64,000 nucleotides of DNA from Nevskia sp. (GTDB lineage: Bacteria > Pseudomonadota > Gammaproteobacteria > Nevskiales > Nevskiaceae), in assembly GCA_031291075.1 (NCBI GenBank), contig JARLJS010000208.1, forward strand, positions 59,062-123,061. The letters run 5' to 3'. Shown in pieces: positions 24,498 to 32,544 of this stretch (positions are counted from its first letter, which is position 1; every line of letters starts with the position of its first letter). Under the pieces are notes generated by a model. The model was given only the letters and a program-made list of their open reading frames with translations. It ran no database searches and was not told where the DNA came from. A program made the translations under genes and the position numbers.

Positions 24498-27049
24498 GTA
24501 CCAAGATGCGCATTGTAGTGATCGGCAACGGCATGGTCGGTCACAAGCTTTTGGAGCAGCTTGCGGCCGAGGGCCTGGAATCGCTCGAGGTCACGGTGCT
24601 GTGCGAGGAATCGCGCCCCGCCTACGACCGCGTGCACCTGTCGGAATTCTTCAGCGGCAAGACCGCCGACCAGCTCTCGCTGGTGGCGCCCGGCTTCTTC
24701 GAGCAGCACGGCAACCTGCTGCTCCGGCTGAACGCCAGGGCCACGCAGATCGACAGCGCCGCCAAAACCGTCACCGTCAGCACCGGCGAGACGCTGGCTT
24801 ACGACAAGCTGGTGCTGGCCACCGGCTCGTTCCCGTTCGTGCCGCCGGTGCCGGGCAAGGACCGGCCGGGTTGCCTGGTCTACCGCACCATCGAGGACCT
24901 GGAAGCGATCGCGGCCGCCGGCCGCACGTCCAAGATCGGCGTGGTGGTGGGCGGCGGCCTGCTCGGGCTGGAGGCGGCCAAGGCGCTGAAGGACATGGGG
25001 CTGGCCACCCACGTGGTGGAGTTCGCCCCGCGCCTGATGGCGGTGCAGGTGGACGACGGCGGCGGACGCATCCTGCGGCGCAAGATCGAGCAGCTCGGTG
25101 TCTGCGTGCACACCGGCAAGAACACGGTGGATATCGTCGACGGCGAGACCTGCCGCCACCGCATGAAGTTCGCCGATGGCGGCTTCCTCGAAACCGACGT
25201 GATCCTGTTCTCCGCGGGCATCCGTCCACGCGACGAGCTGGCGCGCCAGGCCGGCCTCGCCATGGGCGAGCGCGGCGGCATCGTGGTGGACGAATGCTGC
25301 CGCACCAGCGATCCGGATATTTACGCCATCGGCGAGTGCGCGCTGTACCAGAACCGCATCTACGGCCTGGTCGCTCCCGGGTACCAGATGGCGGCGGTGG
25401 TTGCCGCGCAGCTCGCGGGCGCGGCGGAGGCGCCGAAGTTCACCGGCGCCGACATGAGCACCAAGCTCAAGCTGATGGGCGTGGACGTCGCCAGCATCGG
25501 CGACGCCCACGGCGCCACCAAGGGCTCGCTGACCTACAGCTTCATCGACGAGCGCCAGCAGGTCTACAAGAAGCTGGTGGTGAGCGAATGCGGCAAGTAC
25601 GTGCTCGGCGGCGTGCTGGTGGGCGAGGCCGAGGACTACGGCACCCTGCTGCAGATGATGCTCAACCGCCTCCCGCTGCCGGAGCGGCCCGAGAGCCTGA
25701 TCCTGCCGGCGCTGGATGGCGCCGCCAAGCCCGGCCTCGGCGTCGGCGCGCTGCCGGACGCGGCGCAGGTCTGCTCCTGCAACAACGTGACCAAGGGCGC
25801 CATCTGCGCCGCCGTCGACGGCGGCTGCACCACGCTCGGCGCCCTCAAGAGCTGCACCAAGGCGGCCACCTCCTGCGGCGGCTGCGCCCCGCTGGTGACG
25901 CAGATCCTCAAGCATGAGCTGAGCGCGCGCGGCGTCGCCGTCAGCAACCACCTGTGCGAGCACTTCCCGTACTCGCGGCAGGAGCTGTATCACCTGGTGC
26001 GCGTCGGCCGGATCAAGTCGTTCGACGAGCTGCTCGGGATGCACGGCAAGGGTCGCGGCTGCGACATCTGCAAGCCGGTGGTGGGCTCGATCCTGGCCTC
26101 GTGCTGGAACGAACACGTGCTCAAGCCGCGCCACGCCAAGCTGCAGGACAGCAACGACTACTACTTGGCCAACATCCAGAAGGACGGCACCTACTCGGTG
26201 GTGCCGCGCGTGCCCGGCGGCGAGATCACCCCCGACGGGCTCATCGCCATCGGCGCGGTGGCGAAGAAGTACGGGCTCTACACCAAGATCACCGGCGGCC
26301 AGCGCATCGATCTGTTCGGCGCCCAGGTGCACCAGCTTCCCGTCATCTGGAAGGAGTTGATCGACGCCGGTTTCGAGTCCGGCCACGCCTACGGCAAGGC
26401 GGTGCGCACGGTGAAGTCCTGCGTCGGCAGCACCTGGTGCCGCTACGGCGTGCAGGACAGCGTCGGCCTGGCGATCGAGATCGAGAACCGCTACCGCGGC
26501 ATCCGCTCGCCGCACAAGCTCAAGTTCGCCGTGTCCGGCTGCACCCGCGAGTGCGCCGAGGCGCAGAGCAAGGACGTCGGCGTGATCGCCACCGAAAAGG
26601 GCTGGAACCTGTATGTCTGCGGCAACGGCGGCATGAAGCCGCGCCACGCCGACCTGCTGGCCGGCGATCTCGACAAGGACACGCTGGTCAAATACATCGA
26701 CCGCTTCCTGATGTTCTACGTCCGCACCGCAGACCGCCTGCAGCGCACCTCGGTGTGGTTGGAGAACCTGGAAGGCGGGCTCGACTATCTCAGGCAGGTC
26801 GTGTGCGAGGACAAGCTCGGCATCGCCGCCGAGCTGGAAGCGGAGATGCGCCACCTGGTGGACACCTACGAGTGCGAGTGGAAGAAGGCGGTCGAGGACC
26901 CGGCGACGCTGCGCCGCTTCCGCACCTTCGTCAACAGCGAGTCCGGCGACAACCGCGTGGTGTTCGTGCAGGAGCGCGGGCAGATCCGGCCGGCCACCGA
27001 CGAGGAGCGCAATCTGGCTCACAACGCCTTCGACAAGGAGGCCGCATGA
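24494..27049 (+). CDS. nirB: Assimilatory nitrite reductase (NADH) large subunit
   Basis: An 851-residue cytoplasmic enzyme reducing nitrite to ammonium with NAD(P)H. Order: FAD/NAD-binding domain (VVIGNGMVGHKLLEQL; second fold GVVVGGGLLGLEAAKAL), BFD-like [2Fe-2S] domain (CSCNNVTKGAICAAV ... SCGGCAPLV, about 420-470), then the sulfite/nitrite reductase half with siroheme and [4Fe-4S] Cys residues in SCVGSTWCRYG and SGCTRECAEAQSKDVG. Similarity to E. coli NirB extends end to end. The GTG start has AGGA nine bases before; ATG 24506 would remove only four residues. The stop overlaps the next start by ATGA. Confidence 0.95.
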   Translation: MSTKMRIVVIGNGMVGHKLLEQLAAEGLESLEVTVLCEESRPAYDRVHLSEFFSGKTADQLSLVAPGFFEQHGNLLLRLNARATQIDSAAKTVTVSTGETLAYDKLVLATGSFPFVPPVPGKDRPGCLVYRTIEDLEAIAAAGRTSKIGVVVGGGLLGLEAAKALKDMGLATHVVEFAPRLMAVQVDDGGGRILRRKIEQLGVCVHTGKNTVDIVDGETCRHRMKFADGGFLETDVILFSAGIRPRDELARQAGLAMGERGGIVVDECCRTSDPDIYAIGECALYQNRIYGLVAPGYQMAAVVAAQLAGAAEAPKFTGADMSTKLKLMGVDVASIGDAHGATKGSLTYSFIDERQQVYKKLVVSECGKYVLGGVLVGEAEDYGTLLQMMLNRLPLPERPESLILPALDGAAKPGLGVGALPDAAQVCSCNNVTKGAICAAVDGGCTTLGALKSCTKAATSCGGCAPLVTQILKHELSARGVAVSNHLCEHFPYSRQELYHLVRVGRIKSFDELLGMHGKGRGCDICKPVVGSILASCWNEHVLKPRHAKLQDSNDYYLANIQKDGTYSVVPRVPGGEITPDGLIAIGAVAKKYGLYTKITGGQRIDLFGAQVHQLPVIWKELIDAGFESGHAYGKAVRTVKSCVGSTWCRYGVQDSVGLAIEIENRYRGIRSPHKLKFAVSGCTRECAEAQSKDVGVIATEKGWNLYVCGNGGMKPRHADLLAGDLDKDTLVKYIDRFLMFYVRTADRLQRTSVWLENLEGGLDYLRQVVCEDKLGIAAELEAEMRHLVDTYECEWKKAVEDPATLRRFRTFVNSESGDNRVVFVQERGQIRPATDEERNLAHNAFDKEAA

Positions 27050-28623
27050 GCGCCCGCATGCTATGGCGCACCATCTGTGCGCTGGATGAGATCTGGCCGG
27101 ACACCGGCGTCGCCGCGCTGATCGGCGACCGCCAGGTCGCGGTGTTTCGCCTCGGCGACAGCGAGGAGGTCTACGCCATCGGCAACGGCGATCCGTTCAG
27201 CGGCGCCAACGTGCTGGCGCGCGGTATCACCGGCGATATCGGCGGCGAGCCGGTGGTGGCCTCGCCGGTGTACAAGCAGCACTTCCGCCTGCGGGACGGC
27301 GTCTGCGTCGAGGACGTCGGGGTCGCCGTGCCGGTCTACCCGGTGCGCGTCTTCAACGGCGCGGTGCAGGTGGCGCTGTCGGTGGAGTCGCGGCCGCGCG
27401 AGCAGCGGCCGCGGCTGGTCATGATCGGCAACGGCATGGCCGGCATGCGCGTGATCGAGGAACTGCTGCGCATCGCGCCGGACGCCTACGACATCACCGT
27501 GTTCGGCGCCGAGCCGCACGGCAACTACAACCGCATCCTGCTGTCGCCGGTGCTGGCCGGCGAGAAGCGTTTCGAGGACATCGTGCTGCACGACTTGGCC
27601 TGGTACGCCCGGCAAGGCATCGTGCTGCACAGCGGCGACGCGGTGGTGGCGATCGATCGCCGCCGGCGCGTGGTGCGGACGCAGAGCGGGCGCGAGGAGC
27701 CCTACGACCGCCTGCTGCTGGCCACCGGCTCGACCCCGAACCGCCTGCCGATCCCGGGCAAGGACCTGCCGGGCGTGCTCACCTTCCGCGACCTGCAGGA
27801 CGTTAATGCAATGCTGGCCGCTGCGCGCCGGCACCGGCGCGCGGTGGTCATCGGCGGCGGCCTGCTCGGCCTGGAGGCAGCCAACGGCCTGTTGCAGCAG
27901 GGGATGGATGTCACCGTCGTGCACGGCCTCGACGTGCTGATGGAGCGGCAGCTCGACGCCTACGCTTCGGCCCTGCTGCGCCGCTCGCTGGAGGCCCGCG
28001 GCATCCAGTTCGTGCTCGGCGCCCGCACCGTGGCGGTGGAGGGCACCGACCACGTGACCGGCCTGCGCTTCGCCGACGGCCAGACCCTCGCCGCCGACCT
28101 GGTGGTGATGACCGCCGGCGTAACCCCGAACGCGGCGCTGGCGCGGGAGGCCGGGCTGCAGTGCGGGCGCGGTGTGCTGGTCGACGACACGCTGCAGACC
28201 TACGATCCGCGCGTTTACGCCGTGGGCGAATGTGTGCAGCATCGCAATGCCACCTACGGCCTGGTGGCGCCGCTGTGGGAGCAGGCACGGGTCTGCGCCG
28301 CCCATCTGGGCGGGGTCGGGCACCTGCGCTACACCGGCTCGCTGGTGTCGACCTCGCTCAAGGTCACCGGCATCGAGCTGTTCTCGGCCGGAAATTTCGC
28401 GGGCGGTGACGGCTGCGAGGTGCTGATCCTGCGCGATCCGGATGCCGGCGTGTACAAGCGCATCGTGCTGAAGGACAATCGCGTGGTCGGCGCACTGCTC
28501 TATGGCGACGCCCGCGACGGCGCCTGGTACCTGCAACTGATGCAGGAGCGTCGCGATGTCGGCGGCCTGCGCGACCGCCTGCTGTTCGGGCGGGCCTACG
28601 TGGACGTGGCGGCTGCGGCTTGA
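27046..28623 (+). CDS. NirD-like domain fused to FAD-dependent NAD(P)H oxidoreductase
   Basis: A 525-residue fusion. Residues about 1-112 match the nitrite reductase small subunit NirD (AVFRLGDSEEVYAIGNGDPFSGANVLARGITGDIGGEPVVASPVYKQHFRLRDGVCVED), with the Rieske-like fold but no cluster Cys pairs, as usual for NirD. Residues about 120-525 are a pyridine-nucleotide disulfide oxidoreductase of the NasC/NirB-N type (RLVMIGNGMAGMRVIEELL, AVVIGGGLLGLEAANGLL, VYAVGECVQHRNATYGLVAPLWEQ) lacking a C-terminal BFD cluster. It could complete NirBD and feed electrons to NasA. It is frame-linked to nirB by ATGA overlap and precedes nasA by 10 bases. Confidence 0.88.
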   Translation: MSARMLWRTICALDEIWPDTGVAALIGDRQVAVFRLGDSEEVYAIGNGDPFSGANVLARGITGDIGGEPVVASPVYKQHFRLRDGVCVEDVGVAVPVYPVRVFNGAVQVALSVESRPREQRPRLVMIGNGMAGMRVIEELLRIAPDAYDITVFGAEPHGNYNRILLSPVLAGEKRFEDIVLHDLAWYARQGIVLHSGDAVVAIDRRRRVVRTQSGREEPYDRLLLATGSTPNRLPIPGKDLPGVLTFRDLQDVNAMLAAARRHRRAVVIGGGLLGLEAANGLLQQGMDVTVVHGLDVLMERQLDAYASALLRRSLEARGIQFVLGARTVAVEGTDHVTGLRFADGQTLAADLVVMTAGVTPNAALAREAGLQCGRGVLVDDTLQTYDPRVYAVGECVQHRNATYGLVAPLWEQARVCAAHLGGVGHLRYTGSLVSTSLKVTGIELFSAGNFAGGDGCEVLILRDPDAGVYKRIVLKDNRVVGALLYGDARDGAWYLQLMQERRDVGGLRDRLLFGRAYVDVAAAA

Positions 28624-28633
28624 GGCCCTAAGC

Positions 28634-31339
28634 ATGACGATGAGCGAGGCTCCCCCGGCGGTACGCACGACCTGCCCCTACTGCGGTGTCGGCTGCGGCG
28701 TGCTCGCCACGCCGCGCGGGCAGGGCGCGGTCGACATCGCCGGCGATCCGCTGCATCCGGCGAACTACGGCCGGTTGTGCTCCAAGGGCTCCGCGCTGGG
28801 CGAGACTGTAGCCCTGCAGGGGCGCCTGCTGCACCCTCACATCCGCAGCCGCATCGGCCATGACGGCGGCTTCCGCGATCAGCAGGTGAGCTGGGACGAG
28901 GCGCTGGACCATGTCGCCGAGGGCTTCGGCCGCATCATCCGGGAGCACGGCCCGGAAGCGGTCGCCCTGTACGTCTCCGGCCAGTTGCTGACCGAGGACT
29001 ATTACGTCGCCAACAAGTTGGCGAAGGGTTGGTGGGGCACCGCCAACATCGACACCAATTCGCGCCTGTGCATGTCCTCCGCGGTCGCCGGCCACAAGCG
29101 GGCCTTCGGCGAGGACGTGGTGCCGTGCAGCTACGACGACCTGGAAAGCGCCGAACTGATCGTGCTGGTCGGCTCCAACACCGCCTGGTGCCATCCCGTG
29201 CTGTATCAGCGCATCCTCGCGGCGCGCGCGCGGGAGCCGCAGCCGAAGCTGGTGGTGATCGATCCGCGCCGCACCCCGACCTGCGACATCGCCGACCTGC
29301 ACCTGCCGCTGCGGGCCGGTACCGACGTGCTGCTGTTCAACGGACTGTTCGCTTACCTGCAGGCGCAGGGCAGGAGCGATGCCGCCTTCATCGCCGACTG
29401 CACCGACGGCCTGGAAGCGGCGCAGCAGGCTGCCGCCGGAGCGGCGGATCTGGCCACCGTCGCCGCCGGCTGCGGCGTGGACCCGGAGCGGCTGGCCGAG
29501 TTCTATGCGCTGTTCGCGGCCACGCCACGGGTGGTCACGGCGTTCTCGCAGGGCGTCAACCAGTCCAGCGCCGGCACCGACAAGGTCAACAGCATCATCA
29601 ACTGCCACCTGCTCACCGGCCGCATCGGCAAGCCGGGCGCAGGACCGTTCTCCATCACCGGCCAGCCCAACGCCATGGGCGGGCGGGAAGTCGGCGGGCT
29701 GGCGAACATGCTGGCCGCGCACATGGATCTGGAGAACCCGCAACACCGCGAGCGTGTGCGGCGCTTCTGGAACAGCCCGCGTATCGCCGACCGGCCCGGG
29801 CTGAAGGCGGTGGACCTGTTCGAGGCGATCGGCGCGGGCAAGGTCAAGGCGGTATGGATCATGGCCACCAACCCGGTGGTCAGCCTGCCGGACGCCGACC
29901 GCGTGCGCGAAGCGCTGCGGCGGTGCGAGCTGGTGGTGGTGTCCGACTGCGTCGCCGATACCGACACCGCCCGGCTGGCCCACGTGCTGCTGCCGGCCGC
30001 CGCCTGGGGCGAAAAGAGCGGCACGGTCACCAACAGCGAACGCCGCATCTCGCGGCAGCGCGCCTTCCTGCCGGAGCCCGGCGAGGCCAAGCCGGACTGG
30101 TGGGCGATCTGCCGCTTCGCGCAGAAGCTGGGTTATGTGGAAGGCTTCAATTTCCGTTCGCCCGCCGAGATCTTCGACGAGCACGCGCGCTTGTCGGCGT
30201 TCGAGAACGAGACGGACGGGGCCGCCCCCCGCGTTTTCAACCTGGCCGGGCTGGTCGGGCTGCACGCGGCGCAGTACGACACTCTGGAACCGGTGCAATG
30301 GCCGGTGCTGGAGTCCGGGGTGGTATCCAGCCCGTTCGCCGGGAACCGGTTCAGCACCGCCGGCGGCCGCGCCCGTTTCGTCGCCACCCTGCCGCGGTCG
30401 CCGCAGCACGCAACCTGCGAGGAATTCCCGCTGGTGCTCAACACCGGCCGCATCCGCGACCAGTGGCACACCATGACCCGCAGCGGCTGCGCGCCGCGAT
30501 TGACCGCGCACCGGCCGGAGCCATTCGTCGAGGTGCATCCGCAGGACCTGCTGCTGTACGGCCTGCGCGCCGGCGAGCTGGCACGCGTCTCCACCCGCTG
30601 GGGCTCGGCGGTGGCCCGCGTGCATCTCAGCAGCGAACAAAGGCGGGGCAGCCTGTTCCTGCCGATCCACTGGAGCGACGCCTTCGCGTCGGACGCCCGC
30701 ATTGGGGCGGTGGTCAACCCGGTGGTGGACCCGCTGTCCGGCGAGCCGGAGTTCAAGCACACGCCGGCAAGGATCGAGCCGTTCGCGGTCGACTGGTACG
30801 GCTTCATCCTGACGCGTGGCATGGCCGAGGTGTCGGACCTGGCCTACTGGGCCCGGGCCGCGGGTGCGCAGTTCCAGCGCTACGAGTGCGCCGGCCGCGG
30901 CCGCGACATCGACTGGCAGGCCTGGACGCGCAGCCGCCTGCACGGCGGGGGGCACTGGCTGGACTACGCCGACCCCACCACCGGCATCTACCGCGCCGCC
31001 CGCATTGCCGAAGGCAGGCTCGAAGCCTGCGTCTTCGTCTCGCCGCGGCCCGATCTGCCGGAGCGCGAATGGCTCGGCAGCCTGTTCGCCAAGCCGGCAC
31101 TCGACGCCGCGGAACGCATGGGCTTGCTTGCCGGCCGCGCGTCCTCCGGCTGCGACGCCGGGCCGACGGTGTGCGCCTGCTTCGGTGTCGGCCGCAATAC
31201 GCTGCGCAACGCCATCCGCCAACACGGCTGCACCACACCCAAACAGCTTGGCGCGCGGCTCAAGGCGGGTACCAACTGCGGCTCCTGCGTGCCCGAGCTG
31301 CAGCGGCTCATCGCCGAGACCACGGCCCCCGCCGAATAG
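28634..31339 (+). CDS. nasA: Assimilatory nitrate reductase catalytic subunit
   Basis: A 901-residue cytoplasmic molybdenum enzyme reducing nitrate to nitrite. The N-terminal [4Fe-4S] motif is CPYCGVGCGV with the fourth Cys in GRLCSKG. Bis-MGD domains include GWWGTANIDTNSRLCMSSAVAGHKRAFGED, with the molybdenum-site Cys in SRLCMSSAV, and QPNAMGGREVGGLANMLAAHMDL. A C-terminal BFD-like [2Fe-2S] domain is fused (CACFGVGRNTLRNAIRQHGC ... GTNCGSCVPELQRLI, about 845-895), as in NasA of Klebsiella. ATG 28634 is the chosen start; two codons later another ATG is possible. Cofactor genes moeA and mobA lie 4 kb downstream on the other strand. Confidence 0.95.
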   Translation: MTMSEAPPAVRTTCPYCGVGCGVLATPRGQGAVDIAGDPLHPANYGRLCSKGSALGETVALQGRLLHPHIRSRIGHDGGFRDQQVSWDEALDHVAEGFGRIIREHGPEAVALYVSGQLLTEDYYVANKLAKGWWGTANIDTNSRLCMSSAVAGHKRAFGEDVVPCSYDDLESAELIVLVGSNTAWCHPVLYQRILAARAREPQPKLVVIDPRRTPTCDIADLHLPLRAGTDVLLFNGLFAYLQAQGRSDAAFIADCTDGLEAAQQAAAGAADLATVAAGCGVDPERLAEFYALFAATPRVVTAFSQGVNQSSAGTDKVNSIINCHLLTGRIGKPGAGPFSITGQPNAMGGREVGGLANMLAAHMDLENPQHRERVRRFWNSPRIADRPGLKAVDLFEAIGAGKVKAVWIMATNPVVSLPDADRVREALRRCELVVVSDCVADTDTARLAHVLLPAAAWGEKSGTVTNSERRISRQRAFLPEPGEAKPDWWAICRFAQKLGYVEGFNFRSPAEIFDEHARLSAFENETDGAAPRVFNLAGLVGLHAAQYDTLEPVQWPVLESGVVSSPFAGNRFSTAGGRARFVATLPRSPQHATCEEFPLVLNTGRIRDQWHTMTRSGCAPRLTAHRPEPFVEVHPQDLLLYGLRAGELARVSTRWGSAVARVHLSSEQRRGSLFLPIHWSDAFASDARIGAVVNPVVDPLSGEPEFKHTPARIEPFAVDWYGFILTRGMAEVSDLAYWARAAGAQFQRYECAGRGRDIDWQAWTRSRLHGGGHWLDYADPTTGIYRAARIAEGRLEACVFVSPRPDLPEREWLGSLFAKPALDAAERMGLLAGRASSGCDAGPTVCACFGVGRNTLRNAIRQHGCTTPKQLGARLKAGTNCGSCVPELQRLIAETTAPAE

Positions 31340-31512
31340 GCCGCTTTCCTGCGGGGTTTATCGGAGACGAAAATCCCTGTGTAACAGCAGGTTACGTGGA
31401 TTCGTGGGCAATGGCGGCGGCAGCCTGTCGATTCGGCCGCATCTCGTTCGATTAACGTGTGAAGGCCGGGGAAAGACTCCGGTCCGCCAACCGCAATCAC
31501 GAGGAAACAGGA

Positions 31513-31923
31513 ATGCTGATCCAAGCCTATCTGAATTTCGAAGGCCGCTGCGACGAAGCGATCGAGTTCTACCGTCGCGCGCTCGACGCCGAGGTGACCA
31601 TGCTGATGCGCTTCAAGGACAGCCCCGAACCGCACGACGGTCGCATCGCCCCGGAGGCGATGAACAAGGTGATGCACTCCAGCCTGCGTATCGGCGAGAC
31701 CATCATCATGGCCACCGACGGTTTCGGCGGCGGCAAGCCCCAGTTCCAGGGCATCACGCTGTCGCTGGCTGTCGCCGATGCCGATCAGGCGCAAAAGCGC
31801 TACGCCGCGCTGGCCGACGGCGGCGAAGCCCGCATGCCGCTGGCCAAGACCTTCTTCTCGCCCTGCTTCGGCATGCTCACCGACCGCTTCGGCGTGCAGT
31901 GGATGGTGATCGTGCCGGCCTGA
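31513..31923 (+). CDS. VOC family (PhnB/glyoxalase-like) protein
   Basis: A 136-residue vicinal-oxygen-chelate protein of the PhnB-like 3-demethylubiquinone/glyoxalase group: YLNFEGRCDEAIEFYRRALDAEV at the start, a middle MHSSLRIGETIIMATDGFGGG, and the ending FFSPCFGMLTDRFGVQWMVIVPA. Substrate unknown. ATG 31513 follows GAGGAAACAGGA. It is paired with the YCII-like gene, a common combination. Confidence 0.88.
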   Translation: MLIQAYLNFEGRCDEAIEFYRRALDAEVTMLMRFKDSPEPHDGRIAPEAMNKVMHSSLRIGETIIMATDGFGGGKPQFQGITLSLAVADADQAQKRYAALADGGEARMPLAKTFFSPCFGMLTDRFGVQWMVIVPA

Positions 31924-31955
31924 GCCCGACAAGCCGAACAACAGGAGACAGGACC

Positions 31956-32372
31956 ATGCGTTTCATGATGCTGATGATCCCCAAGGGCTACGCCACCGCT
32001 GAGCCCGACGCCAAGCCGGATGCGAAGGCGGTTGCCGCCATGATGCAGTACAACGACGCCCTGCAGAAAGCCGGCGTGCTGCTCACCCTGGACGGCTTGC
32101 ATCCGCCGTCCGCCGGCACGCGCGTCAGCTTCAATGCCGGCAAGGCCAACGCCGTCGACGGCCCCTTCGCGGAGACCAAGGAGGTGCTCGGCGGCTACTG
32201 GATGATCCAGGTGAAGTCGAAACAGGAGGCGGTGGCCTGGGCTTCGCGATGCCCGGCCGGCGACGGCGATGTGATCGAGGTGCGCCAGGTCCACGAGGTG
32301 TCCGAGTTCCCGGAGGACGTGCAAGAGGTCGTGGCGCGCTTCCCTGAAGTGCAGCGCCAGGCGGGGCTGTAG
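31956..32372 (+). CDS. YCII-related domain protein
   Basis: A 138-residue YCII-related (DGPF-domain) protein: MRFMMLMIPKGYA at the N-terminus, then GVLLTLDGLHPPSAGTRVSF and the family motif VDGPFAETKEVLGGYWMIQVKSKQEAVAWASRCP. Some relatives in other bacteria are annotated as transcription initiation protein, without good support. Start ATG 31956 has AGGAGACAGG before it, 32 bases after the VOC gene, so the two are probably co-transcribed. Confidence 0.87.
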   Translation: MRFMMLMIPKGYATAEPDAKPDAKAVAAMMQYNDALQKAGVLLTLDGLHPPSAGTRVSFNAGKANAVDGPFAETKEVLGGYWMIQVKSKQEAVAWASRCPAGDGDVIEVRQVHEVSEFPEDVQEVVARFPEVQRQAGL

Positions 32373-32435
32373 AGGTTGAGGGCCGCGCGGGGCGGGGTTT
32401 TCCCGCCCCGTGCGTGTACGGTACGGCGCAGCAGA

Positions 32436-32449
32436 TTGATCCAAGTCAA
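32436..32449 (+). promoter_or_regulatory. FNR/Anr-like box upstream of aer-like gene
   Basis: TTGATCCAAGTCAA differs from the FNR/Anr consensus TTGAT-N4-ATCAA at one base and is of the type common in Anr-controlled promoters of pseudomonads. It is about 96 bases before the aerotaxis receptor start. Confidence 0.6.
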
Positions 32450-32544
32450 GGCTGCGGGAACGCCGATGCACTAAAAAGTACCGAGCGGGCGTGCGCAACC
32501 CAGGCGCAAGGAGGGGCATGATCCCCGTCGCCCCCGGAGGCCGT

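Noticed and set aside
22886..27022. A 1378-codon minus-strand open frame opposite narK and nirB
   Set aside because: Length alone is impressive, but the composition (His, Gln, Ala, Arg rich) is the usual shadow of a high-GC coding strand and it covers two well-identified genes.
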